DNA of 64,000 nucleotides from Gordonia araii NBRC 100433 (lineage in GTDB: Bacteria > Actinomycetota > Actinomycetes > Mycobacteriales > Mycobacteriaceae), in assembly GCF_000241265.1 (NCBI RefSeq), contig NZ_BAEE01000063.1, forward strand, positions 1 through 64,000. Reading direction: 5' to 3'. The translations under genes were made by a program, and so were the position numbers. Shown one piece after another: positions 1 through 18,301 of the stretch (position 1 is the stretch's first letter; every line of letters begins with the position of its first letter). The notes beneath the pieces are model-generated. The model was not told the DNA's origin. It was given only the letters and a program-made list of their open reading frames with translations, and made no database searches.

Positions 1-263
1 GCGGCGTAGCCTCTCGGCTCGTTTCACGAAGCTTCCCCAGGGCGCAGTCAATGACTACGACCTCGTTCTCGGGGTTTGCGCCGCTTGATCCGTTTCCCGT
101 TGCCGGTACCGGTCTCAGCGACTCGGATTACCGACTTTACCAGGCGCGGTGACACTCTTCAAATCGCTGTTCGGCGGCTTGAGGACTGTTGCTCGCTGCG
201 GCGCGATATGAAAGTTACACACGTGCGATGCGCGGGTCAAATCGGCTGGTCAGAGACCTTTCT
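1..263. other. Window edge, no gene recognised
   Basis: This stretch lies downstream of tyrS. Open frames cross it, but none has a recognisable domain, start signal or codon pattern. No rRNA or tRNA fold and no clear U-tailed terminator was seen. Part of a gene outside the window could reach in, but I cannot support one. Confidence 0.4.
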
Positions 264-1541
264 TCACTCGCCGAAACGCGCACCGGCGAAGGTCTTCTTC
301 CCCCGCCTCAGCACCAGCCAGCGCCCGTGCAGCAGATCCTCGTCGCCCGGCGTCCAGCCGTCGTCGTCGATCTTGGTGTTGTTGACGTACGCACCGCCCT
401 CGCCGATCGTCCGCCGGGCCGCTTTGTTGGACTCCGCCAGACCGCTGTCGACGAGGAGTTCCACGATCGTCGGACGCGTGCCCGGCGGGTAGTCGGCCAC
501 CGACGTCTCCCCCAGCGCCGCCGCCACCGTGGGCTCGTCGAGGCCGGCGAGTTCGGCACGGCCGAACAGGGCAGCGCTCGCCTGCTGCACCGCCTCGGTC
601 TGCGCCTCACCGTGGATCATCGTCGTCATCTCGGCGGCGAGGCGCTTCTGCGCCAGCCGCAGGTGCGGCTTCTCCCGCGTCACCGCCTCGAGTTCGGCGA
701 TCTCCTCCTTGCCCAGGAAGGTGAACCACTTGAGGTAGCGGATGACGTCGGCGTCGGCGGTGTTCACGAAGTACTGGTACCAGGCGTAGGGCGGGGTGAG
801 CTCCGGATCGAGCCACAGGCTCCCGCCGCCGGTGGACTTGCCGAACTTCTTTCCGTCCGACGACGTCACCAAGGGCACCGTCAGCGCGTGCAACGATGTG
901 CCGTCGAGACGGCGAGCCAGGTCGACACCCCCGATGATGTTGCCCCACTGATCGGAACCGCCGATCTGCAGTGTGCACCCGTGGCGGCGGTTGAGCTCGA
1001 CGAAGTCGTTGGACTGCAGCAGCAGATAGCTGAACTCGGTGTAGCTGATGCCGTCGCTCTCCAGGCGACGCTTCACAGTTTCACGGGCCAGCATCACGTT
1101 CACGGAGAAGTGCTTGCCGATGTCGCGGAGGAAGTCCAGGGCGGTCAGCTCGCCGGTCCACTCCATGTTGTTGACGACGATCGCCGCCTCCGGCGTGGAG
1201 TCCATCCGCACGAACCGGCGCAATTGATCGCCGATGCGATCGGCCCACTGCGCGACGGTGTCCTGGGTGTTCATCGTCCGCTCACCGACGTCGCGCGGGT
1301 CGCCGATGAGGCCGGTGGCCCCGCCGGCCAAGACGACGGGGCGATGCCCCGCCTCCTGGAATCGGCGCAGCGTCAGCAGCGGGACGAGGTGTCCGGCATG
1401 CAGGCTCGCCGCTGTGGGATCGAAGCCCGCGTAGAGGGTCACCGATCCGGCGGCGAGGTGTTCACGCAGCTCGTCGAGGTCGGTCGACGCCGCGATCAGG
1501 CCCCGCCACTGCAGCTCGTCGACGATGTCGGTCTTGGTCAC
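264..1541 (-). CDS. tyrS: Tyrosyl-tRNA synthetase
   Basis: Class I aminoacyl-tRNA synthetase (425 aa) that charges tRNA-Tyr with tyrosine using ATP in the cytoplasm. The Rossmann domain carries the HIGH-type motif HAGH at residues 48-51 and the KMSKS-type loop KFGKS at 232-236. GGSDQWGNI near 194-202 is typical of TyrRS. The C-terminal ~70 residues form an S4 RNA-binding domain ([14 protein letters not shown] region, then GAYVNN). Length is normal for bacterial TyrRS. The start is GTG, and GTGA overlaps the stop of the upstream Trm112-like gene, so the two are probably translationally coupled. No T-box leader is visible. Confidence 0.97.
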   Translation of the reverse strand: MTKTDIVDELQWRGLIAASTDLDELREHLAAGSVTLYAGFDPTAASLHAGHLVPLLTLRRFQEAGHRPVVLAGGATGLIGDPRDVGERTMNTQDTVAQWADRIGDQLRRFVRMDSTPEAAIVVNNMEWTGELTALDFLRDIGKHFSVNVMLARETVKRRLESDGISYTEFSYLLLQSNDFVELNRRHGCTLQIGGSDQWGNIIGGVDLARRLDGTSLHALTVPLVTSSDGKKFGKSTGGGSLWLDPELTPPYAWYQYFVNTADADVIRYLKWFTFLGKEEIAELEAVTREKPHLRLAQKRLAAEMTTMIHGEAQTEAVQQASAALFGRAELAGLDEPTVAAALGETSVADYPPGTRPTIVELLVDSGLAESNKAARRTIGEGGAYVNNTKIDDDGWTPGDEDLLHGRWLVLRRGKKTFAGARFGE

Positions 1542-1756
1542 CGGGATGCTCCGCCGGTGATCGACGCATGCTCGGCGTCGTCGACGGCACGTGCCTCACT
1601 GGCGAGCATCACCGGGATCCCGTCGGCGTCGATGCGGTACGCCACGCGCAGCCGCGGATTGTACAACTCGTCGCCGGCATCGAGCAGCGGCCCGTGGTCG
1701 GTCGGGCAGACGAGCCGTTCGCGGACGACCGGATCGATTTCAGCAGCGCGGGACAT
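1538..1756 (-). CDS. Trm112-like small protein
   Basis: A 72-aa protein with the Trm112/YcaR layout: an N-terminal [11 protein letters not shown] segment, a central beta-rich part with [17 protein letters not shown], and an acidic tail. Eukaryotic and archaeal Trm112 activates methyltransferases. The bacterial members are small and mostly uncharacterised, often with fewer zinc cysteines, and only one Cys is present here. It sits between the lipase/acyl-CoA synthetase fusion and tyrS and overlaps the tyrS start by 4 nt. Family assignment is by motif only, and the role is unknown. Confidence 0.8.
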   Translation of the reverse strand: MSRAAEIDPVVRERLVCPTDHGPLLDAGDELYNPRLRVAYRIDADGIPVMLASEARAVDDAEHASITGGASR

Positions 1757-1816
1757 GATGGCCTTTCTCGCAGACCGGCTATGGGACGCCAGCCACTCTA
1801 TCGAGTGTGCGGTCGC

Positions 1817-4789
1817 CTACGCCCACCCGCGCTCGGCCGCCACCGTCTTCGTGTAGCGGCGGTAGCGGCCGTCGTCATCGCGGTACCAGACGCGGGCCCC
1901 CGGCTTCGGCACCCCTTCGGCCGCCATGGCAGCGGTCAGTACGCGGTAGGACTCGCTCACCTCGATGCGGTCCACCAGCCGGATCAGATGGGGCCGTTCC
2001 TCCGCGGGCAACCCGCCCAGCGCGGCCCGCAGCGTCGAGACCGTGATCGAACCTTCGCTGCCTTCCCGCGCGGTGATCGCCGCGACAGCCAGTTCGTCGC
2101 CGCCGGCGTCCAGTCCCCCGCCCACCTGCACTCGATATACGCCGACCAGGTCGACACCGCGGGCCAGCGAGAGCGCCTGCTCGATCGGCGGCCGGTACAC
2201 CGGACCGTCCTTGGATTCGATGACCGACGGAATCGCGCCCATGTACCAGAGGTCGCCGTCGGCGTCGGTCCGGAACAGGTGGTTGGAAACCTCCCACCGA
2301 TCGTGGGGGGTGAAGACGTCGCGCAACACCGGCCCGTTCGTCGCGAATCGGTGCCGGGCGCCCGAGAGCAGCACACCGACCTCGTCGACTCCTGCTTCCT
2401 CGATGAACCCGTCGTTGCCGACGCGCAGCGTGTCGCTCTCGGCGTCGACGGCGGCGATCTTCACCGCCGAGGTCTCGGGCAGCGGCCGGCCCATCGCACC
2501 GAGTTTTGCGCCGGACACGTTGGACAGAATGGCCGACCCGTCGGCGGTGGCGAAGAACTCCAGGACGTGCGCGCGGGGAAAGGATTCGAGTACCTCGGAC
2601 CACAGCCCGGCGGGCATACCGGAGCCCATGAACAGGCGGATCGGGTTGTGCTGGTTGATCTCGAAGCCCGGCGCCCGGACGACCTCCCGCATCATCGTCC
2701 ACGTGTAGGAGACCACCGTGATGCCGTAGCGGTGGACCTCGGTGCTGAACGTCTCGTGGTCGACCCCGTTGGACAGCGCGATGCGCGAGCGCCCGACCAG
2801 GGTCGCGCCGAGGGTCGTCAGCAGGCCCGACGGGTGACTCAGCGGCGGCAGGCAGTAGACCGTGTCGTTGCTGGAGAGGCCGGCTGCCGACGCCGCGCCG
2901 AACGCCGCGAGCGCGAAGCGGTGGTTGGTCACCGGCCAGGGCACCATCTCAAAGGTGGCGCCGCGGGTGAACAGAATGAAGGCGAGGTCGCCCGCCAGCC
3001 CCGGATCGGGTCGGTACCAGCTGGGCAGCTCGACGGCGTCGGGATCGATCTGCTCCATGTCGACGACGGTTTCGCCGTCGGCCGCGTCGATCGCCCTGGT
3101 GTCGCCGCCGCCGAGGACCAGCACTCGGTTCGAGTGCTCCCGCGCGACGTCGAGGTGGTTCGGGTCGGTGATCACGACGCGCGCTTCGGTCAGCTTGATG
3201 CCTTCGGCGATGCCCAGGTCGGTCGTCAGCAGCACGCCGACGGCCCCCAGCCGCGACAGGGCGGCGACGACGACCAGCGCACTGGGCCGGGTATCCATCA
3301 GCACGCCGACGCGCTGTCCGGGTCGCACCCCGCAGGAGATCAGACCGGCCACCACGTTGTCGATGCGGGTGTTGACCTGTTCATGGGTCAGGACCCGGTT
3401 CTCGAACAGGAACAGTTCCTTGTGCCGGGCGCGCCGGTTGTTCTCCGACATCAGCTTGCCCAGTGAGATCCGGGTGCTCGGCTGGATCTGGCCGAGGCGG
3501 AACAGGCGCGGAACCGTGCGCACCGACTCGGCGGCGATCGCCCGCGACGTGCGCTGTACCGAGACCGCCGAATCGACGATTTCGCGGCCGGCGGCCACAC
3601 CGGCGTCGGCGACCGCGTTCAGGCCGTGCTGCACCCGCGAGGTCAGGGTCACCCCGGAGCCGGGCCCGGCCGGCGCGTCGTGCATGGGTTCGATCTCGTC
3701 GGGCTTGCCGCCGAGGCCGGCGCGCCACCGGATCCACTCGGCCGTCGTCGGCCACGTGTGGGCACCCGATACCGACCCGACGACCAGTCCGAAGTGGCCG
3801 ACCGGCAACCGCGATTCGAACACCTCGGCCTTGGGGGCGGCGCGCAGGATGCCGCGCACGGCCGCCGGCTGCCCGATGTCGTCGGCCGTACCGACGAACG
3901 CCAGGACCGGGCAGGTGATCTCGGCGAGCGTCACCAGGTCGCCCTTGATCACGAACCCGCCCGACATCATGCGGTTGTGCGAGACGAATTGACGCAGCAA
4001 CTCGGCCACCGCCGGCCCCGACCACGCGACCCATCCCTCGGCCTCGAGGAAGCGCCGCTGGTCCTCGCGCGGCAGCAGCGCGTCGCGATCGTGCAGCTGG
4101 CGCAGGAAGTCCAGGCGGCTGCGCGCGGTCTTGACCGGATCGAGCAGCTGGAAACCGGTGCGCGCCAGCCAGCCGGGAATCGAGATGTGCGGAAAGACCT
4201 TGTCGGCCAGCAACTCCGCTCCCGGCGCGACGAGACCGGCGGGCAGGCCCAGCGGCAGCGCGGCGAGCACGTCGACCGGAGAGCCGAAGGTGATGACACT
4301 GGCGATCCCCTCGGATCGGCGGAACGCCGCGCACTGGTAGACGAACATCCCGCCCTGGGAGTAGCCGGCGAGGTGCACGTCACCCCCGGTGCTTTCGCGC
4401 ACGATGTCGACGATGCGCGACAGGGCGACGATGTGATCGGCGAGGGTGCGTTCCATGCCGCCCTCTTCGCGGTCCGGCGAACCGAAGTCCACAACCCAGG
4501 GCGTGATGCCGTGGCTGTGCAGGACCGATACCGCGCCCTTCTCCTCGGTCACGTCGTAGATGTTCGCCGACACCATCATCGGGTGGACGAGGATGACATG
4601 CGGTCCGGTGCCCGGGTCGTCGGGGAAGTAGCGGCGCAGCCGGAACATCCTCTCGGTCTCGACGACCTGGTAGGGCGCGGGCTGCGTTCCCGTCTCCAGC
4701 CCGCCGAAGCGAAGGACCTCAAGCCCGTTCTGCGCGGTCGCCAGAACCCGGTTGACGGCTCCGCCAATCCCCTTCGGCAGCTCCACCAT
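1817..4789 (-). CDS. PhaC-like alpha/beta hydrolase fused to acyl-CoA synthetase
   Basis: Two-domain protein of 990 aa. Residues 1 to ~380 form an alpha/beta hydrolase resembling PHA synthase and lipases, with nucleophile Ser144 in GYSQG, a probable Asp303 (GTADD) and His332 (VGHFG). Residues ~440-990 resemble ANL-superfamily acyl-CoA synthetases. The same architecture is known in mycobacteria (Rv1683/BCG1721, linked to triacylglycerol turnover on lipid droplets). The adenylation signature is degenerate: TRGATFEMVPWP at ~608 replaces the usual Ser/Thr/Gly-rich loop ending in Lys, and the C-terminal catalytic Lys motif is not evident. ATG 4789 was chosen because AGGAGAG lies just upstream. An in-frame GTG at 4840 would add 17 residues. 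It follows argH by ~70 nt. Confidence 0.85.
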   Translation of the reverse strand: MVELPKGIGGAVNRVLATAQNGLEVLRFGGLETGTQPAPYQVVETERMFRLRRYFPDDPGTGPHVILVHPMMVSANIYDVTEEKGAVSVLHSHGITPWVVDFGSPDREEGGMERTLADHIVALSRIVDIVRESTGGDVHLAGYSQGGMFVYQCAAFRRSEGIASVITFGSPVDVLAALPLGLPAGLVAPGAELLADKVFPHISIPGWLARTGFQLLDPVKTARSRLDFLRQLHDRDALLPREDQRRFLEAEGWVAWSGPAVAELLRQFVSHNRMMSGGFVIKGDLVTLAEITCPVLAFVGTADDIGQPAAVRGILRAAPKAEVFESRLPVGHFGLVVGSVSGAHTWPTTAEWIRWRAGLGGKPDEIEPMHDAPAGPGSGVTLTSRVQHGLNAVADAGVAAGREIVDSAVSVQRTSRAIAAESVRTVPRLFRLGQIQPSTRISLGKLMSENNRRARHKELFLFENRVLTHEQVNTRIDNVVAGLISCGVRPGQRVGVLMDTRPSALVVVAALSRLGAVGVLLTTDLGIAEGIKLTEARVVITDPNHLDVAREHSNRVLVLGGGDTRAIDAADGETVVDMEQIDPDAVELPSWYRPDPGLAGDLAFILFTRGATFEMVPWPVTNHRFALAAFGAASAAGLSSNDTVYCLPPLSHPSGLLTTLGATLVGRSRIALSNGVDHETFSTEVHRYGITVVSYTWTMMREVVRAPGFEINQHNPIRLFMGSGMPAGLWSEVLESFPRAHVLEFFATADGSAILSNVSGAKLGAMGRPLPETSAVKIAAVDAESDTLRVGNDGFIEEAGVDEVGVLLSGARHRFATNGPVLRDVFTPHDRWEVSNHLFRTDADGDLWYMGAIPSVIESKDGPVYRPPIEQALSLARGVDLVGVYRVQVGGGLDAGGDELAVAAITAREGSEGSITVSTLRAALGGLPAEERPHLIRLVDRIEVSESYRVLTAAMAAEGVPKPGARVWYRDDDGRYRRYTKTVAAERGWA

Positions 4790-4860
4790 CACTCTCCTGT
4801 AAGTGTCGTCAATGTTGGTGTCGATCGTGATCCAGGTCACTCTACCGCTGGGGTGATCGC

Positions 4861-7526
<2,666 letters not shown>

Positions 7527-7646
7527 GGGATTTTGCTCCTCGTCGCATTTCGTTGACCGGCGGACGACACGCTGTGGGCGTCGGCCCGGTCGGTTTTCTC
7601 GGGTTCTATTGTGCTGCCTGGTCGGCAGCGGTGGTCCAGTGGGGTT

Positions 7647-10283
<2,637 letters not shown>

Positions 10284-10284
<1 letters not shown>

Positions 10285-11179
10285 CAGGACTCCTCGGTGA
10301 TAGTCGACCGGTCGTCGACGGTCGTGCCCAGCGACTCGTCGTCGCCGGGGGTCAGCAGGCGGGCCAGCACGGAATGCGGTTCACGGCCGTCGATGACGTG
10401 CGCCGCGGCCACCCCGCCCCGCACCGCACGCAGGCAGGCCTCCATCTTCGGGATCATCCCCGAGTCCAGCGACGGCAACAGCTGCTCCAAGGCGGCCGCG
10501 CCGATATGCGAGGTCAGCGAGGACCGGTCGGGCCAGTCCGTGTACAGCCCGGGCACGTCGGTGAGCATCACGAGGCGCGCCGCGCCGAGGGCCTCCGCCA
10601 GTGCGCCGGCCGCGGTATCGGCGTTGATGTTGTGGGCGACGCCGTCGCGGTCGGGTGCGATGGTGGACACGACGGGGATCCGTCCGGCGCCGATCAGGTC
10701 GTCGACCGCCGACGTGTTCACCGAGGTGATGTCGCCGACGAGTCCGATGTCGGTCTCCTCGCCGTCGACCACGACGGTCCGCCGGGTGGCGGTGAACAGG
10801 TGCGCGTCCTCGCCGGTGATGCCGACCGCGTAGGGGCCGTGGGAGTTGATCAGCCCGACCAGCTCGCGGCCGACCTGGCCGAAGAGCACCATGCGGACGA
10901 TGTCCATCACCTCCGGCGTGGTCACCCGGAAGCCGCCCCGGAACTCGCCTTCGAGCCCGACGCGCGACAGCATGGCCGAGATCTGCGGGCCGCCGCCGTG
11001 GACGACGACGGGATGGATGCCGCAAGCCCGCAGCAGGACCATGTCATCGGCGAAAGCCGACTTCAGGTTCTCGTCGACCATGGCGTTGCCGCCGTACTTC
11101 ACGACGACGACCGCGCCGTGCAGCTCCTGCAGCGCGGGCAGCGATTCGGCGAGGAGCCGGGCCCGTTCGAATGCGGCGC

Positions 11180-11183
<4 letters not shown>
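10284..11183 (-). CDS. argB: Acetylglutamate kinase
   Basis: Phosphorylates N-acetylglutamate. It is the usual arginine feedback-inhibited step of the cyclic pathway. The 299-aa amino-acid-kinase fold shows the nucleotide loop [10 protein letters not shown] at ~26-35, VHGGGPQI for substrate binding and the N-terminal helix ([14 protein letters not shown]) that in arginine-sensitive enzymes builds the hexamer. The start overlaps the argJ stop by 4 nt, and the stop shares a base with the argD start. Confidence 0.96.
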
Positions 11184-14788
<3,605 letters not shown>

Positions 14789-14789
<1 letters not shown>

Positions 14790-15796
14790 CAGTCCGTGTG
14801 GCCGTGCTGGTGGGGCATCCCGGCGCCGTCGATGTCGACCGCACGAATCAGATAGTCGGCGGTCCGCGTCGTGACGATCCGCTCGATCGGCCCGAAGTAC
14901 CAGGCCGGTGAGAGCAAGCGCGTGTAGTGCAGTTGCCAGCGGATCTCGCTGCGGTCGCGATCCACCGCTCGCCAGCTGACGTCGATGCGCTCCCATCGCA
15001 GCCACGACGCAATCGGGGTGGTGTCGCCGACGGGGACGAAGGTGACCGAATCGGGGGTCACGTTCTCCACGCGCAGGACCAGCGCCGACGCCGCAGTCCC
15101 CCAGTGGTGCTGGGCCGTGGGACCGCTGCGGTGGTGTGCGCCGTCGAACTCGATGGTGCGCGTTGCGCCGACCGTCAGCCCGCCACTGTCGCGCAGGGGC
15201 GTCGGGAACCCGATCGCGAGGATCCCGGTGCGCCGCACATCGAGCTTCAGCGGCCGAGCGAGCGCGGCCGCGACCTCCGAAGACGGCAGGTCGACGATGC
15301 GCGTCGCCGTCGAGGCCTCATCGGCCCGCGAGGTCAGCATCGGCATCGTCCCCTCCAGCGCCATCAGCAGGAGAAGTGCGGGAACGACGAGGGCGAACGC
15401 CGTCGGCCGATCGTCGCCACCGCGCCGACGCACATTGTCGAAGCCGGCCGCGGCGAGGTAGACGAACAGGTAGAAGATCGGCGCCGCCATCAGCACACAG
15501 CACGCGCCTTCGCCGAGCACCGGTATCGACAGCAGCAACAGAATGGTCGTGACCTTCATGGCGGTGCCGGTGGCCCGCTCGGAGGGCGCGGTCAGGACGA
15601 GGATCACGGCGAGAACCACCGGTATCCCGACGTACAGCGCCGCCGACTGGTGCAGCCCGTTGTCCTTCAGCGCGTGGTAGATCAGGAATCCGGTGCCAAA
15701 CGCGAGAAGGAATCCCACCGCCAGCCACTGCGGACCGGACGGCCGATACGGCTTGTTCTCCGGAATCTCCCCCGATGGCGGCGGCGTGCTCGTCAT
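14789..15796 (-). CDS. Membrane protein with C-terminal soluble domain, unknown function
   Basis: 335 aa. A proline-rich cytoplasmic start is followed by about four or five hydrophobic segments between residues 24 and ~175. A soluble domain of ~150 residues then contains TIEFDGAHHRSGPTAQHHWG and WRWERIDVSWRAVDRDRSEIRW-like strands, which could be an SRPBCC-like or beta-sandwich fold. It ends in a His-rich tail (HQHGHTD). It is coupled to the downstream ICMT-like protein by a TGATG overlap, suggesting a two-protein membrane unit. I do not recognise the family. Confidence 0.65.
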
Positions 15797-15805
15797 CGGA
15801 TGACC

Positions 15806-17611
15806 CTAACCGACGCGCACGTCCTTCGCCGCCTGGGCGACCTCGTCCGGATGGGTCAGTTGGGGATGATGCCCGGCCCCCTCGATGCGATGGATTCGCA
15901 GCCGATCGCCGAGCGGGCCGAGCGCCTCGATCGCGGCGGGATCGAACGGATCGTAAGCACCGACGACGATGTCCACCTGCCCGGGGAATCCGAGGAGCTT
16001 CTCGACCAGGCCGGCTCGCCACCGTGGATCCTCCGCGCGTCGCACCAGCCGGCCGACGTTTCGCGCCACCGGTTTGCGGCGCAGATCCGCCACGCTGCTG
16101 CGCAGTAGTTCGGCGGCGTCGGCCGAACCGGTGAGGCGGCGGGAGAGATCCGGTGCATCGATCCGAGACAGGTACGCGGCGACGGCCAGCGGGTGCCGCC
16201 GCGGACGGCGCGCCGCCACCGGCTGGAGGAAGAACGGGGCGACCAGCGTGAGTCGTCGCACGGCGCCGGGAGCACGGTCGGCTGCCTCGACCGCCAGCGC
16301 CGCGCCGATCGAGTGGCCGATGAGGTGCGGGGCCTGCCCGGCGACGGCGTCTGACCACCTGTCCCAGTCCGACAGGTCGCCGGAGCTGAGTCCCAGCCCG
16401 GGCAGATCCATCACGGTGAGTCCCGCCCGCGACCGTGCCACCGCGGCCCAGGTGTCGGCGTTGACCGGGAGCCCGGGGAGGACGACGGCATCGTCGCCCG
16501 TCCGGTCGGCTTCCGGCGCCCGTGCGGTGAAGGTCCGTACCCCGCCGATGTCGACGAATCCGCGATCGAGCGGGCCGACCGCGGCCTCCCCGAACCGGTG
16601 TGCGGCCAGATGGTCGGCCCACCGCAGGATCGCCGGGACGGTCGGCGGCATCTCGATCCCGTGTCGGGCGGCCACCTCCTGAGCCGGGTCAACCGGGTAG
16701 CGATCCGACGAGAGGAAGGACACGGTTTCCGGGTCCGCCTTGGTCAGCGCCGCGGGCAGCCGTTTGACCAGGCCGACGGGAATGCGCAACCGGGGCACCG
16801 TCACCTGCAGATGGCGGCCGACGAGCCCGACGAATTCGGGCAACGGCGGCGTGGCGTCGTCGAGGATCCAGTACGACGTTTCCGCGGTCGACTCGTCGGT
16901 GGGGAGCACCGACATGAATCGCGCGACGTAGTCCACCGGAACGACCGGAACGAAGGTGGAGTCGTCGCCCGGTATCGCCGCCAGCCGACCGTGCCACAGG
17001 TCGGCGAGTGTGCCCGCCAGCCCGAGGTACTGGTCTGATTCGCCGGTCGCGGCTACCCCGCTGACCGTCGCGGGATTGACGACGGTCCATGGCACTCCCC
17101 GGCTTTGGGCTTCGGCGCGGAAGACCGAGTCGGCCTCCACCTTCGACGCTTCGTAGGGCCCGAGCCGGCGATACGTCGACGCTCTGCGGTCGTCGGTCCA
17201 CTCCGGTTCGGCCGGACTGTGCGGATCGACCCGATAGCCGGATACGTGCACCACCCGGCGCAGCCCGCTGATCCCCGCCGCGACGTCGACCACGGCCCGG
17301 GCGGTGTCGACGTTGCCGGCACGGGCCTGCGCCTCCGACATTCCGAAGCGGTACGCGCCAGCGCAGTTGTAGATCTCGGTGATCCCCGTGCGGACCTCCT
17401 CGGCGATGCCGAGGCCGGGCGCGGTGAAGTCGACCACGGCGAGCGCCGGCCGGCCCGGCGATTCGTGCCGTACGAGCCATTCGACCAGCTCGTCGTAGGA
17501 GCGCTGGGTACGGCAACCCGCTAGCACGTCGACCCCTTCGTCGAGCAGCGTCGCGACAAGGTGCCGGCCGAGGAAGCCCGTGGCGCCCAGCACCAGAGCG
17601 CGGCGGGTCAT
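15806..17611 (-). CDS. Extended SDR fused to alpha/beta hydrolase
   Basis: 601-aa fusion. Residues 1 to ~340 form an extended short-chain dehydrogenase with NAD(P) motif GATGFLG (9-15) and catalytic Tyr153/Lys157 (YEASK). This resembles NAD-dependent epimerases and male-sterility-type reductases acting on large acyl or sterol substrates. Residues ~355-601 form an alpha/beta hydrolase with GHSIG (Ser434), an Asp in VVGAYDPFDP and a His in EGAGHHPQL. The start was placed at the ATG overlapping the TetR stop by 4 nt (ATGA), since the longer upstream frame lies inside the TetR gene. Coupling to TetR implies regulation by it. The substrate is unknown. Confidence 0.85.
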   Translation of the reverse strand: MTRRALVLGATGFLGRHLVATLLDEGVDVLAGCRTQRSYDELVEWLVRHESPGRPALAVVDFTAPGLGIAEEVRTGITEIYNCAGAYRFGMSEAQARAGNVDTARAVVDVAAGISGLRRVVHVSGYRVDPHSPAEPEWTDDRRASTYRRLGPYEASKVEADSVFRAEAQSRGVPWTVVNPATVSGVAATGESDQYLGLAGTLADLWHGRLAAIPGDDSTFVPVVPVDYVARFMSVLPTDESTAETSYWILDDATPPLPEFVGLVGRHLQVTVPRLRIPVGLVKRLPAALTKADPETVSFLSSDRYPVDPAQEVAARHGIEMPPTVPAILRWADHLAAHRFGEAAVGPLDRGFVDIGGVRTFTARAPEADRTGDDAVVLPGLPVNADTWAAVARSRAGLTVMDLPGLGLSSGDLSDWDRWSDAVAGQAPHLIGHSIGAALAVEAADRAPGAVRRLTLVAPFFLQPVAARRPRRHPLAVAAYLSRIDAPDLSRRLTGSADAAELLRSSVADLRRKPVARNVGRLVRRAEDPRWRAGLVEKLLGFPGQVDIVVGAYDPFDPAAIEALGPLGDRLRIHRIEGAGHHPQLTHPDEVAQAAKDVRVG

Positions 17612-18228
17612 CGTCCGACCTCCGAATCGCGAGAGCCCGAACGGTCGAATCGCGACGACAGCAACTCGGACAGCACCTGCCGAGCGCTGCGGAGCGGAGC
17701 CAGGTCGCGGCGTGCGCGACTCACGATCAGGGCGCCCTCGACGGTACTCACAATGGTCTCCGCGAGGACCGTCGCTTCCTGCCTCGATGCCCCTTGCGTG
17801 GCCAGATAGTCGGCGATCAGTCCGATCCACGACCCGAAAGCCGCGTCGCACGCCGACCGCAACGGCTCACTGTGGGCTCCCGCCTCCAGCGTGACCACCG
17901 ACACGGGACACCCCGCTTCGAACCCCGATTCGGAGACGATCCCGGCGACCAGATCGACAACGCCGGCGATCACCTCACCGGGGTCGCCGCCGGCTTGGAC
18001 GGCCGCCGCGATCGCCGCGGCGTACTGGTCGGCCGCCGACTCGACGGCGCGCACGCCCAGCTCCTCTTTGCCTCGCGGGAAGTGAAAGTAGAACGAGCCT
18101 TTGGGCGCCTGCGCCTGCTCCAGCACCGCGTTGACGCCCGTTCCCGCGTAGCCCTTCGATTGCATCAGCGACAGCATCGCGTCGACCATCCTTGCGCTGG
18201 TCGCTTCGCCCTTCGTCTTATCCGTCAT
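17608..18228 (-). CDS. TetR-family repressor, LmrA/QdoR-like
   Basis: 206-aa regulator. The N-terminal helix-turn-helix (residues ~10-58) includes GYAGTGVNAVLEQAQAPKGSFYFHF, of the LmrA/YxaF/QdoR type. The ligand domain has FEAGCPVSVVTLEAG, typical of that subgroup. It is the first gene of a coupled pair with the SDR/hydrolase fusion, and a perfect 12-bp palindrome lies just upstream of its start. Autoregulation and control of the fusion gene by a lipophilic or aromatic ligand are likely but inferred. Confidence 0.9.
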   Translation of the reverse strand: MTDKTKGEATSARMVDAMLSLMQSKGYAGTGVNAVLEQAQAPKGSFYFHFPRGKEELGVRAVESAADQYAAAIAAAVQAGGDPGEVIAGVVDLVAGIVSESGFEAGCPVSVVTLEAGAHSEPLRSACDAAFGSWIGLIADYLATQGASRQEATVLAETIVSTVEGALIVSRARRDLAPLRSARQVLSELLSSRFDRSGSRDSEVGR

Positions 18229-18238
18229 AGCTCGATAA

Positions 18239-18250
18239 TAGACCGGTCTA
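18239..18250. promoter_or_regulatory. TetR operator palindrome TAGACCGGTCTA
   Basis: Perfect 12-bp palindrome 11 nt upstream of the TetR start codon, embedded in an A/T-rich patch (ataa on one side, cctattttgc on the other). It closely matches the core of the LmrA/QdoR box of Bacillus subtilis as I recall it (TAGA..GGTCTA). It is placed to block transcription of the TetR and SDR/hydrolase operon. Confidence 0.75.
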
Positions 18251-18301
18251 CCTATTTTGCAAACGACGGGTCGGGAGTGAAAGCGAACCCGGGTTGTCGA
18301 G

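Noticed and set aside
76-492. Plus-strand frame at the left edge
   Set aside because: No domain, overlaps tyrS antisense, no ribosome site.
1568-3466. Long open frame on the plus strand opposite the lipase/acyl-CoA synthetase gene
   Set aside because: Low-complexity Arg/Gly/Pro-rich translation with no domain. A mirror of third-position GC bias in the real gene on the other strand.
7560-7640. GCTGCC-GACCA-GGCAGC hairpin after argG start region as an argR terminator
   Set aside because: It lies between argR and argG in the transcription direction but has no U-tract and would cut off argGH. Stem only 6 bp.
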